A DNA stretch of 37,591 bases from Entophlyctis helioformis. Lineage: Eukaryota > Chytridiomycota > Chytridiomycetes > Chytridiales > Chytriomycetaceae. A program made the translations under genes and the position numbers. The stretch lies in the NCBI GenBank assembly GCA_025526915.1, contig JAHLKH010000223.1, forward strand, positions 1 to 37,591, written 5' to 3'. Under the pieces are notes generated by a model. The model did no database searches and was not told the DNA's origin. It saw only the letters and a program-made list of their open reading frames with translations. Shown in pieces: positions 1 through 9,603 of this stretch (within the stretch, counting starts at the first letter, position 1; every line of letters begins with the position of its first letter).

Positions 1-3000
1 ATCCAACTCTGTCAGCAGCACACTCAACAAAGTACTCTTGTGAATCCATACACTCACAGCTCAGTCAGTTGGGTGAGGTTGTCAATCCAATCTGGCAGTC
101 GTGTGAGTTGGTTGCCACCCAGATACCTGCCCATCCAACTCTGTCAGCAGCACACTCAACAAAGTACTCTTGTGAATCCATACACTCACAGCTCTGTCAG
201 CTGGGTGAGGTTGTCAATCCAATCTGGCAGTTGTGTGAGTTGGTTGCCACCCAGATACCTGCCATCCAACTCTGTCAGCAGCACACTCAACAAAGTACTC
301 TTGTGAATCCATACACTCACAGCACAGTCAGCTGAGTGAGGTTGTCAATCCAATCTGGCAGTTGTGTGAGTTGGTTGCCACCCAGATTCCTGTCCATCCC
401 ACTCTGTCAGCAGCACACTCAACAAAGTACTCTTGTGAATCCATACACTCACAGCACAGTCAGTTTGGTGAGGTTGTCAATCCAATCTGGCAGTTGTGTG
501 AGTTGGTTGTCACACAGACCACTGCCCATCCCACTCTGTCAGCAGCACACTCAACAAAGTACTCTTGTGAATCCATACACTCACAGCTCTGTCAGCTGGG
601 TGAGGTTGCCAATCCAATCTGGCAGTCGTGTGAGTTGGTTGCCACGCAGATCCCTGTCCATCCCACTCTGTCAGCAGCACACTCAACAAAGTACTCTTGT
701 GAATCCATACACTCACAGCTCTGTCAGCTGGGTGAGGTTGCCAATGGACTCTGGCAGTTGTGTGAGCTTGTTGCCACCCAGATCCCTGTCCATCCCACTC
801 TGTCAGCAGCACACTCAACAAAGTACTCTTGTGAATCCATACACTCACAGCACAGTCAGTTGGGTGAGGTTGTCAATCCAATCTGGCAGTTGAGTGAGTT
901 GGTTGCCACCCAGATACCTGCCCATCCAACTCTGTCAGCAGCACACTCAACAAAGTACTCTTGTGAATCCATACACTCACAGCACAGTCAGTTTGGTGAG
1001 GTTGTCAATCCAATCTGGCAGCTGGGTGAGCTTGTTGCCACGCAGATCCCTGTCCATCCCACTCTGTCAGCAGCACACTCAACAAAATACTCTTGTGCAT
1101 CCATACACTCACAGCTTGGCCAGTTGGGTGAGGTTGCCAATGGACTCTGGCAGTTGTGTGAGCTTGTTGCCACCCAGATACCTGTCCATCCCACTCTGTC
1201 AGCAGCACACTCAACAAAGTACTCTTGTGAATCCATACACTCACAGCACAGTCAGTTTGGTGAGGTTGTCAATCCAATCTGGCAGCTGGGTGAGCTTGTT
1301 GCCACGCAGATCCCTGTCCATCCCACTCTGTCAGCAGCACACTCAACAAAATACTCTTGTGCATCCATACACTCACAGCACAGTCAGCTGAGTGAGGTTG
1401 TCAATCCAATCTGGCAGTTGTGTGAGTTGGTTGCCACCCAGATACCTGCCCATCCAACTCTGTCAGCAGCACACTCAACAAAGTACTCTTGTGAATCCAT
1501 ACACTCACAGCTCTGTCAGCTGGGTGAGGTTGCCAATCCAATCTGGCAGTTGTGTGAGCTTGTTGTTTTCAAGAACCCTGCTCATCCCACTCTGTCAGCA
1601 GCACACTCAACAAAGTACTCTTGTGAATCCATACACTCACAGCACAGTCAGCTGAGTGAGGTTGTCAATCCAATCTGGCAGTTGTGTGAGTTGGTTGCCA
1701 CCCAGATTCCTGTCCATCCCACTCTGTCAGCAGCACACTCAACAAAGTACTCTTGTGAATCCATACACTCACAGCACAGTCAGTTTGGTGAGGTTGTCAA
1801 TCCAATCTGGCAGTTGTGTGAGTTGGTTGCCACCCAGATACCTGCCCATCCCACTCTGTCAGCAGCACACTCAACAAAATACTCTTGTGAATCCATACAC
1901 TCACAGCTTGGCCAGTTGGGTGAGGTTGCCAATGGACTCTGGCAGTTGTGTGAGCTTGTTGCCACCCAGATACCTGTCCATCCCACTCTGTCAGCAGCAC
2001 ACTCAACAAAGTACTCTTGTGAATCCATACACTCACAGCACAGTCAGCTGAGTGAGGTTGTCAATCCAATCTGGCAGTTGTGTGAGTTGGTTGCCACCCA
2101 GATACCTGCCCATCCAACTCTGTCAGCAGCACACTCAACAAAGTACTCTTGTGAATCCATACACTCACAGCTCTGTCAGCTGGGTGAGGTTGCCAATCCA
2201 ATCTGGCAGTTGTGTGAGCTTGTTGTTTTCAAGAACCCTGCTCATCCCACTCTGTCAGCAGCACACTCAACAAAGTACTCTTGTGAATCCATACACTCAC
2301 AGCACAGTCAGTTGGGTGAGGTTGTCAATCCAATCTGGCAGTTGTGTGAGCTTGTTGTTTTCAAGAACCCTGCTCATCCCACTCTGTCAGCAGCACACTC
2401 AACAAAGTACTCTTGTGAATCCATACACTCACAGCACAGTCAGTTGGGTGAGGTTGTCAATCCAATCTGGCAGCTGGGTGAGCTTGTTGCCACGCAGATC
2501 CCTGTCCATCCCACTCTGTCAGCAGCACACTCAACAAAGTACTCTTGTGCATCCATACACTCACAGCTTGGCCAGTTGGGTGAGGTTGCCAATAGACTTG
2601 GGCAGTTGTGTGAGTTGGTTGTCACGCAGAACCCTGCCCATCCAACTCTGTCAGCAGCACACTCAACAAAGTACTCTTGTGAATCCATACACTCACAGCA
2701 CAGTCAGTTGGGTGAGGTTGTCAATCCAATCTGGCAGTCGTGTGAGTTGGTTGCCACCCAGATACCTGCCCATCCAACTCTGTCAGCAGCACACTCAACA
2801 AAGTACTCTTGTGAATCCATACACTCACAGCACAGTCAGTTTGGTGAGGTTGTCAATCCAATCTGGCAGCTGGGTGAGCTTGTTGCCACGCAGATCCCTG
2901 TCCATCCCACTCTGTCAGCAGCACACTCAACAAAGTACTCTTGTGAATCCATACACTCACAGCTTGGCCAGTTGGGTGAGGTTGCCAATGGACTCTGGCA

Positions 3001-4085
3001 GTTGTGTGAGCTTGTTGCCACCCAGATACCTGTCCATCCCACTCTGTCAGCAGCACACTCAACAAAGTACTCTTGTGAATCCATACACTCACAGCACAGT
3101 CAGCTGAGTGAGGTTGTCAATCCAATCTGGCAGTTGTGTGAGTTGGTTGCCACCCAGATACCTGCCCATCCAACTCTGTCAGCAGCACACTCAACAAAGT
3201 ACTCTTGTGAATCCATACACTCACAGCTCTGTCAGCTGGGTGAGGTTGCCAATCCAATCTGGCAGTTGTGTGAGCTTGTTGTTTTCAAGAACCCTGCTCA
3301 TCCCACTCTGTCAGCAGCACACTCAACAAAGTACTCTTGTGAATCCATACACTCACAGCACAGTCAGTTGGGTGAGGTTGTCAATCCAATCTGGCAGTTG
3401 TGTGAGCTTGTTGTTTTCAAGAACCCTGCTCATCCCACTCTGTCAGCAGCACACTCAACAAAGTACTCTTGTGAATCCATACACTCACAGCACAGTCAGT
3501 TTGGTGAGGTTGTCAATCCAATCTGGCAGCTGGGTGAGCTTGTTGCCACGCAGATCCCTGTCCATCCCACTCTGTCAGCAGCACACTCAACAAAGTACTC
3601 TTGTGCATCCATACACTCACAGCTTGGCCAGTTGGGTGAGGTTGCCAATAGACTTGGGCAGTTGTGTGAGTTGGTTGTCACGCAGAACCCTGCCCATCCA
3701 ACTCTGTCAGCAGCACACTCAACAAAGTACTCTTGTGAATCCATACACTCACAGCACAGTCAGCTGAGTGAGGTTGCCAATGGACTCTGGCAGTTGTGTG
3801 AGCTTGTTGCCACCCAGATTCCTGTCCATCCCACTCTGTCAGCAGCACACTCAACAAAGTACTCCTGTGCATCCATACACTCACAGCTCTGTCAGCTGGG
3901 TGAGGTTGTCAATCCAATCTGGCAGTCGTGTGAGTTGGTTGCCACCCAGATACCTGCCCATCCAACTCTGTCAGCAGCACACTCAACAAAGTACTCTTGT
4001 GAATCCATACACTCACAGCACAGTCAGTTGGGTGAGGTTGTCAATCCAATCTGGCAGCTGGGTGAGCTTGTTTTCACGCAGATTC
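1..4085 (-). repeat. Tandem array of 31 LRR exon-intron units (132 bp each)
   Basis: The unit is 132 bases: a 69-base exon coding one 23-residue LRR plus a 63-base intron. Exons sit at 4085-4017, 3953-3885 and so on every 132 bases down to 389-321, then 258-190 and 126-58; one intron (259-320) is 62 bases. Each exon starts after a CAG acceptor (usually GATGGGCAG or GATGGACAG) and ends ..CT before GTGAGTGTATGG, so every intron is phase 2 and any unit can be added or lost without breaking frame. The consensus is LxLxxNxLTQLPxxIxNLTQ plus three residues. Introns are almost identical across all units, as are exon positions coding the LTQLP and NLTQL scaffold. No stop or frame break was seen in the 31 exons. 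The Ras-group/Shoc2-like 23-residue LRR class is suggested by length and pattern. Confidence 0.9.
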
Positions 4086-6240
4086 CTGCCCATCCTGCTC
4101 TGTCAGTAGTGTATAGACACAAGGAGATACTCTACCAAGAAACAGCTTACAAAGTCTTGAGGTGTGAGAAGCCTCCAACATGGGGTGGCAAAGGACTCTT
4201 GATACCCTGATCATACATGCGGCTGTGCAGCAGATGCAACAGTCAGCATTGCAATCAATAAAGTAGGCCAGTACAAACAGCAACTTACAGTCTGACAAGA
4301 TGTCCATTCTCCCACTCAAGGATCTTGTACTCAGACCCCTGGAAATTCACAACTCCATCAAAGCTCTGAGCATTGGCAGCTGTGATGCCCTTTCTGGCAC
4401 ACCACCCTGGGAAAGCCTTGACCAGGCGCTCAGCATCAGAGATCTTGGGCTGGGAGGCAGCAAAGCCAGAGTCCTGGTTCTGGAGCGTGTGAGAGGCTTG
4501 TGGCGGTTGCTGATTGTCCGAGGCTGCAGGCTGTGCAGCAGGTGGCATGGAGTCCTGCCCGGCCAAGCTGATGTTTGTCATGCTGGCAGCAAGTGAGCTG
4601 GCAGCAGGCTGTGCACCAAAGTCTGGCTTGGTGTGTGGCAGCTTGTTGAGGCGGGCAGCAACCTGGCGGAACGTGGGCCGCTGTGCAGGGTCTTGGGCCC
4701 AGCAGTCCTCGATGATGGCCCACAGCGAGTCAGGAATGCCATCGGGGCGGTCGGGACGCTCGCCTTGAATGATCCAGTCCTTGACAATCTCGTCTTCGAA
4801 CGTCTCGGCAAATGGCACCTTGCCCGTGAGCACCTGAAGGGCCGTCATGGCAAAGGCAAACACGTCCGATGGTGGTGCGGGCGTGTATCTACGCTTGTAC
4901 TTTTCAGGTGCGATCCAGCAGGTGGCACCTCCTTTGCGGTTGGTGTTGGCTGATGACGACGTCTTGATGAAGGCGAGGCCAAAGTCGGTGATGCACGCCT
5001 CGCCATCAAAGCCGATCAGGATGTTGTTGGCCTTGAGGTCGCCGTGGATGACAGGGTTGGGCAGCTCGTGCAGGTGCTGCATGCCGCGGGCAGCACCGAG
5101 CAGCAGGTGGACGCGCACGGCCATTGGTGTCTCTGGTGCCTTGAGCAGAAAGGCGGCAATGTCGCTGTACATGAGCGGCATGACAAGGAATGGCGAGTCG
5201 GCGTTGAGGCACACACGCCAGAGTTGCAGCACGTTGGGGTGGCGTAGCGGAAACCAAACGGCGGCCTCCTTCTCAATGGCTTCGATGGCCTCTCTGCCGA
5301 TCACGCCACTGATGACCTTGATGGCAACGCAGTGGCCATTCCACTCGCCATGAAAGATCTGGCCATAGCTGCCCTCGCCGATTTTGCGGTCCCTGAAGAT
5401 GTCAACGTCATCGGCATTGACGGACCATTCGTGCGGTGCAGACAGTCCACGGCCCGAGCGCATCATAATGTCCTGCTTGGTTCCTTCGAGCAGCTCAGTG
5501 GCGCGCGGACGTATCTGGTCGGGTAGCACGGCGAGCAGCTGTTGTTGATGCTCCTTGATGGCAAGCAGTGTCTCGAGCTGCCTGTGTGGCGTGCGCGGGC
5601 GGCATTGAGTGAGCGCAATGGTGTGGATGACAGGCGTCAGCACAAGGACAAGGCAGCGAGTGCACAATGGGAGGTGTGGCACGCACTGCTGCAGCACGTC
5701 AAACTTGGTATCAACCGTGGCGATGAGCTGGGCCATGAGAGTGGGCAGATCGGCCGTGTCTTGGGCAATGGCCTTGGCCACGTCATCGGCCTGGAAGGCG
5801 ACAGTGAGCTGCAGAGACTGGAAGGTGCAGGCAGGGGGGCGTCAGCACAGGGGCAACAGCACGGCGGCAGGAATCACAGGGCATGAGATGCGATGAGGCG
5901 GTGGCAACAGTGGGCAGCACACCTGTTGCAGCTGCACAAGCTCTGCATCGAGGCTGCGGATGGTGTCGGCCGTCTTGTTGACAGCGAGTGCCTGCTGCAG
6001 GGGGTTCTTGGCGGCCGTCTTGGCGAGGAAGCGGTCGATTCTCGAGAGCACGGCCTCGAGCTCAGCGATGTTGGCGAGCACGGCAGGACCCTGCGAGTCG
6101 CCGACCTGGTTGGCAAGCGTGACGGTCACGAGCTCGGCATGCTTGGCGAGGGCGGTGGCAGCGGCACGGTTGGTGCGTACGTTGTCGGCGAGCGAGACGA
6201 TTCCCTTGACGAGCGTTTCGACGATATCGAGCGATGCCAT
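1..6240 (-). CDS. MLKL/HeLo-like four-helix domain - protein kinase - giant LRR array protein (3' end beyond window)
   Basis: Model on the minus strand: exon 1 6240-5923, exon 2 5817-5687, exon 3 5581-4289, exon 4 4222-4151, then 31 LRR exons from 4085 down to 58; the gene is open at the left edge. Residues 1 to about 150 are alpha-helical (SLADNVRTNRAAATALAKH; LSRIDRFLAK; TIRSLDAELVQLQQ) and resemble the MLKL N-terminal/HeLo-like bundle that precedes kinases in many fungi. Residues about 213-464 form a TKL-type kinase with glycine loop GEGSYG (218-223), VAIK lysine (238), HGDLKANN (329-336, Asp331), DFG (349-351) and IAPE (373-376), so catalysis looks possible. A Ser/Pro/Gln-rich linker follows, then an N-cap (AFPGWCARKGIT, 539-550) and LRRs. 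There is no signal peptide or membrane segment, so it should be cytosolic. The start is the first Met preceding the helical domain; an in-frame upstream extension to 6642 exists but lacks helical character. A signalling/immune-like or allorecognition role is inferred from architecture only. Confidence 0.82.
1905..3689 (-). repeat. Higher-order duplication inside the LRR array (segments 1905-2633 and 2961-3689)
   Basis: Six consecutive LRR units at 1905-2633 recur in the same order at 2961-3689, an offset of 1056 bases or eight units. The variant order of the unit types matches one for one, including the rare VLENN and VLRDN variants; by eye the copies differ by about one base (the unit at 2433 against that at 3489). 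A shorter two-unit match occurs again near 1377-1577. This is the pattern left by unequal crossing-over or slippage of several units at a time. Confidence 0.75.
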
Positions 6241-6923
6241 GTTTGTGGGAAAGTCGCCATGGATCATTGTCCATGGATCAAGCAGGCACGAGTGGCGGCG
6301 TGGATACAAGTGGTTCCCGTGGAGAGACTTGTGCCAGCAGTCGGTTGGTTGGTTGGGCACAGAGCAGCGGTGCCTGTGCTGACAGAGTGTGGCATCCAAC
6401 CCCACATCGTCTGCAAGGATCAGCCCATAGATGCCTTGGTTGTTGGCCACAGCTGGGATGCAGTCACGGCCGTCGCCTGCTGCTGATGCGATGACCGAGT
6501 TGGCGGTTGACGGCATGAACGTGACCAAGTAGATGCTGGCGCTGTGGCCAGTGGGTAAGCTGGACACGAGCCTGGACGGTATCAACGCTTCTTGTTGTAT
6601 TGCTCTACCAAGATCGCACGACTGGGATCTGTGGCTTTGCATAGTGGCCGTTGCGTCCTTTCCCGAGATTGAGGCAATCTTAATCCAGTCTGATCCACCA
6701 CCATCCGGGCAAGAGTTGTTGATTCAAGCATCAACAAGAGCATGCCACCATCCTCAATGACCCGGCTGTCCATACACACACACTCTTCCCTCCTTAGCTG
6801 TTGTCTTGTGGTTTAAGACTGCCAGTACAACCGCCCAGCACAAGTTCTATGATAGTAGAGCAGTCAGTTCCAATGTCGTCGACGGCAACCCGTTCATTCA
6901 ATAGCCAATATGCAACAAGGACA
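6241..6923. other. Intergenic: promoter side of the kinase-LRR gene and 3' side of the hydrolase gene
   Basis: This 683-base stretch separates two minus-strand genes. An open frame continues upstream of the chosen kinase-LRR start to 6642 but its translation has no recognisable domain and an unstructured composition, so it is taken as 5' untranslated sequence. No TATA box, RNA gene or repeat was recognised. Confidence 0.4.
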
Positions 6924-8495
6924 CTAGAGCCCCGACTCGGTCATCCATGCATACACGCGGGCTGCAAACGCGTGTCCAAGACGCTCGTCCAGCATGAACA
7001 GTCCTGGATGCACGCGTCCGGGCAGGCTGGCATCTTTGGCCACCTGCCCACCAACAAGACCCGAGCCAACAGTGGTGTGGTGGTCGACATGGTCTGCATG
7101 GTGCTTGTGCCGGTGTTCAGATGCGACTGCTGATCCTGGTGCTGTCGCTGGTGCTGGTGCTGTTGATGTTGCTGGCGTTGGTGCCGGTTGTGCAAGGGAT
7201 GGAATGGGGAGCGTCGGATCAACGACCTCGAGGTCGCACTCATAGCGGTGCTGCAGAGCATCCAGATCATCAATCGAGCAGAACGGATCGCCAAATGCTG
7301 GAGACGATGTTGCCTTTGGTGGCGTGGGCAGGTCTTTTGCTGCTGCGGTGGATGCTGCTTCTGCGGCAGCAGCTGCTGTCTCTGTCGCATCTGCTGCCTT
7401 GCGGTCGGCGGCTGCCACTGGCTGCGCCGATGGCTCTGGGGCAACAGCCAACGCGTCGGGCTTGGCCGGCAGGGGTGAGTCGATCCCGCGCGAGAAGCCA
7501 ACGACGAGCATGGGGAAGCGCGTCTGAGACGAACCCTCAAACAGCGACGGCCGTGCGACAAAGTCGGCCAGAGCCGACTGGAACAGCTCAATCTCGTCCA
7601 GAGTGAGGGTGGATCTGACATGCTGCTGCTGCGGGACCTGCTCGAAGACGTCAATGGGATCGACAGGATCGCCAGCCGGCGTCTCAATGACGACAGGCGT
7701 TGGACGGCTGGCGAGCGACGCGATCCAGTCGGACGGATTCACGGCGGGTGTTTGCGACTCTGCAGATGAGGCTTCTGGCGGAGACGGGTTCCATGGCTGG
7801 ACGAGGATGGCGGCACGGCACGGATGCGACTCGATGAACCGCTGGACCGTGAGAGCGTGGAAAGCATGTGCGATGATGACGGGCGGAAACATGGCGTTGG
7901 CGCCAGCAATGCGAGCGAGCCCTGCCGCAGGACAAGCGAGGAGTGTCAGTGCGTGCGGCGGGCCGTGTGGCAGGCCGCGTGGCCAGTGAGGCGCTGCTTA
8001 CGCTCGACAAACACATCGCCGGGCGAGAGGTCTTGCGGCGCAGATGCCGACAGATCCGGATCGACGAGCGAGCTAGCGACGGACGAGTAGCCACGCTCGG
8101 CAAACCACGGCTGCACATGCACGTCCCACGCACTGGGCAGGCACGCGTGGTGGGTCAGTGGGCCAGGGCATGCAGGCACACACGCAGGCAGGCACACACG
8201 CAGGCAGCCATGCACGCACGTACGATGCACGGGCAAGCGGGGCGGACAGAAAGACGAGCGTCGTTGGGTTCTTGGACGCCAGCGACTCTGGCGGGTCTCG
8301 CACGCACACGTCGGGCAGGACCGGGCCGGGCGGCGGTATGGACGCTAACGTGGTGGTTGTGGAGAACGGCATGGCGAGGCGGGCCCGCAGCCCGGTGGCC
8401 GAGCGCAACTGCGGTCGCGCAAGCGCAGCAGCTGCCAGCACAGCAGCGGACGCGGCAGGCACGAGCGCACGACGCAGCATTGGCAGCGAGATCAT
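6924..8495 (-). CDS. Alpha/beta-hydrolase-like protein, probable mitochondrial
   Basis: Three exons: 8495-8224, 8132-8002 and 7921-6924, joined by a phase-2 intron (donor GTACGT) and a phase-1 intron (donor GTAAGC); about 466 residues. The N-terminus (MISLPMLRRALVPAASAAVL and onward) is rich in Ala/Arg/Ser without acidic residues, as in a mitochondrial presequence. Exon junctions join TLVFLSAP...AWDVHVQPWFAERGY to RLARIAGANAMFPPVIIAHAFHA, which matches the order of strand, helix and nucleophile elbow in alpha/beta hydrolases. The elbow reads AHAFHA, so the usual Gly-x-Ser-x-Gly serine is absent and enzymatic activity is doubtful. Residues about 290-440 are a low-complexity Ala/Pro/Gln insertion. 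Start 8495 is chosen; 8516 (overlapping the upstream stop) and 8480 are alternatives. The family call is moderate and the substrate unknown. Confidence 0.6.
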
Positions 8496-8512
8496 GGCAA
8501 ACGTCGAGCCGT

Positions 8513-9499
8513 TCATTGGTTTGCATTGGCGCTGAAGAGCCGCCGTGCGAGCACAGCGTCCAGCACACGCCCGCCGACCGCGCTGCGCAGCGCAGCCATC
8601 AGGCGATCCCTGCTGTCGCCGGCCTCTGCGGCCCAGTACTCGCCGACAAGCCGCCGCACGAGCGTGCTGGACACGTCGGCGACCGGCGTCGCGGTCCAGT
8701 CGGGGATACGCTGGACGTGCATGGCGTGCGTGTGTGCCACGACGCCAGCGCTCACGGCATCGCGCAGCGTCTGGTCGACATCGCCCAGCGTGCCCGATCC
8801 GTCGAGGAAGCGGTCCGCGCACACGAAGCGGCCGCCGCCGTCGAAAAAGGCCGACAGGGCTGCCCGCGCATTGGCCACGCCGTCGTCGCTGTCGCTGCTG
8901 CTGCTGTTGCTGCTGCTACCAGCCGAGGTCGAGTAGTACTTGGGATTGAACACACGCACGAGCGTGTCGAGGCCGACAATAAAGTGCACCCTTGCCGGCA
9001 CGCCCGATGCCTCGCTCAACTCACCCTCGCCCGAACGCGGTGCAGCCAGCAGCGACTGGATGACGCGCAGCTTGTCCGTGAAGCGGCCTTGGTCGGTCAG
9101 CGCCACGAGCGGGCGATCGTGCGCCACGTCAGCGATGCCGTCGGAGAGGTCGTCGGCGAGGGCAGCCATGAGGTCGAGGCGGTCGAGCAGCGGCGTGCCT
9201 GCGCCGGCGCCCTTGTCCATGTTGTGCGTGGCAAAGAGGAGCAGCGCGGGCGTGGACGGCGGGACGAGGCGGCGCGACGCCGACAGCAGCGAGGCGTGGG
9301 CGAGCGTGGGCGGGTTGAACGACGAGTCGAGCACGAGCAGGTCTGCGGCGGTCGAGCGCTGGAGGAGTGGCGCGGACGCCTGCGGGTACACGACCGACAG
9401 GAACGGCGTCGCCTGCGCCGTCTGCGTGGCCTGCTGGGCGAGCAGCTGCTGCATCTGCGACTCCAGCGCTGCTCGTCGGCCTGCTGCTGCTGCCGCCAT
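8513..9499 (-). CDS. Nicotinamide-nucleotide adenylyltransferase-like protein (Pof1-type)
   Basis: Single exon, 328 residues. The nucleotidyltransferase signature is clear: VLDSSFNPPTLAH (residues 56-68) carries the SxFxPxTxxH form of the HxGH-type ATP motif, and the C-terminal VSSTLVRR corresponds to the ISSTxxR nucleotide-binding motif. The central segment includes VHFIVGLDTLVRVFNPKYY, typical of fungal NMNAT-like proteins related to yeast Pof1. Such proteins bind ATP and NMN-type nucleotides; some have lost NAD synthesis and serve in protein quality control, so the exact activity is open. A serine/aspartate low-complexity insert follows the YYSTSAG segment. The start 9499 is the first Met after an upstream basic stretch and lies 105 bases from the divergent EBP2 start. 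The stop overlaps a possible start of the next minus-strand gene by ATGA. Confidence 0.8.
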   Translation of the reverse strand: MAAAAAGRRAALESQMQQLLAQQATQTAQATPFLSVVYPQASAPLLQRSTAADLLVLDSSFNPPTLAHASLLSASRRLVPPSTPALLLFATHNMDKGAGAGTPLLDRLDLMAALADDLSDGIADVAHDRPLVALTDQGRFTDKLRVIQSLLAAPRSGEGELSEASGVPARVHFIVGLDTLVRVFNPKYYSTSAGSSSNSSSSDSDDGVANARAALSAFFDGGGRFVCADRFLDGSGTLGDVDQTLRDAVSAGVVAHTHAMHVQRIPDWTATPVADVSSTLVRRLVGEYWAAEAGDSRDRLMAALRSAVGGRVLDAVLARRLFSANANQ

Positions 9500-9603
9500 G
9501 CTCAGCGAGCTCAGCGATGGCAAACAATCCAAATCGCGCCAAGGGATTTTCCAACTTTTTTTTTTTTCTTGGCGACGTGGTCTGCATCTCACGCAAGGGC
9601 AGT
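9500..9603. promoter_or_regulatory. Compact divergent promoter between the NMNAT-like gene and EBP2
   Basis: Only 104 bases separate the two start codons. The interval holds a poly(dT) tract of about a dozen T (around 9555-9567), a nucleosome-disfavouring element common in divergent fungal promoters. No TATA box was seen. Confidence 0.5.

Noticed and set aside
1..4085. CRISPR-like look: conserved stretches alternating with variable stretches
   Set aside because: The conserved parts are introns with GTGAGT and CAG ends and the variable parts are 69-base LRR exons coding a perfect LRR register; the genome is eukaryotic.
362..4210. A plus-strand open frame of about 1280 codons made of 44-residue repeats
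   Set aside because: It is a by-product of the 132-base unit (44 codons, no stop in that frame). It reads through introns of the minus-strand gene, whose splice sites and LRR exons explain the sequence fully.
6241..6642. N-terminal extension of the kinase-LRR protein by 134 residues
   Set aside because: The frame is open but the translation has no domain and mixed composition, and the Met at 6240 directly precedes the helical domain.
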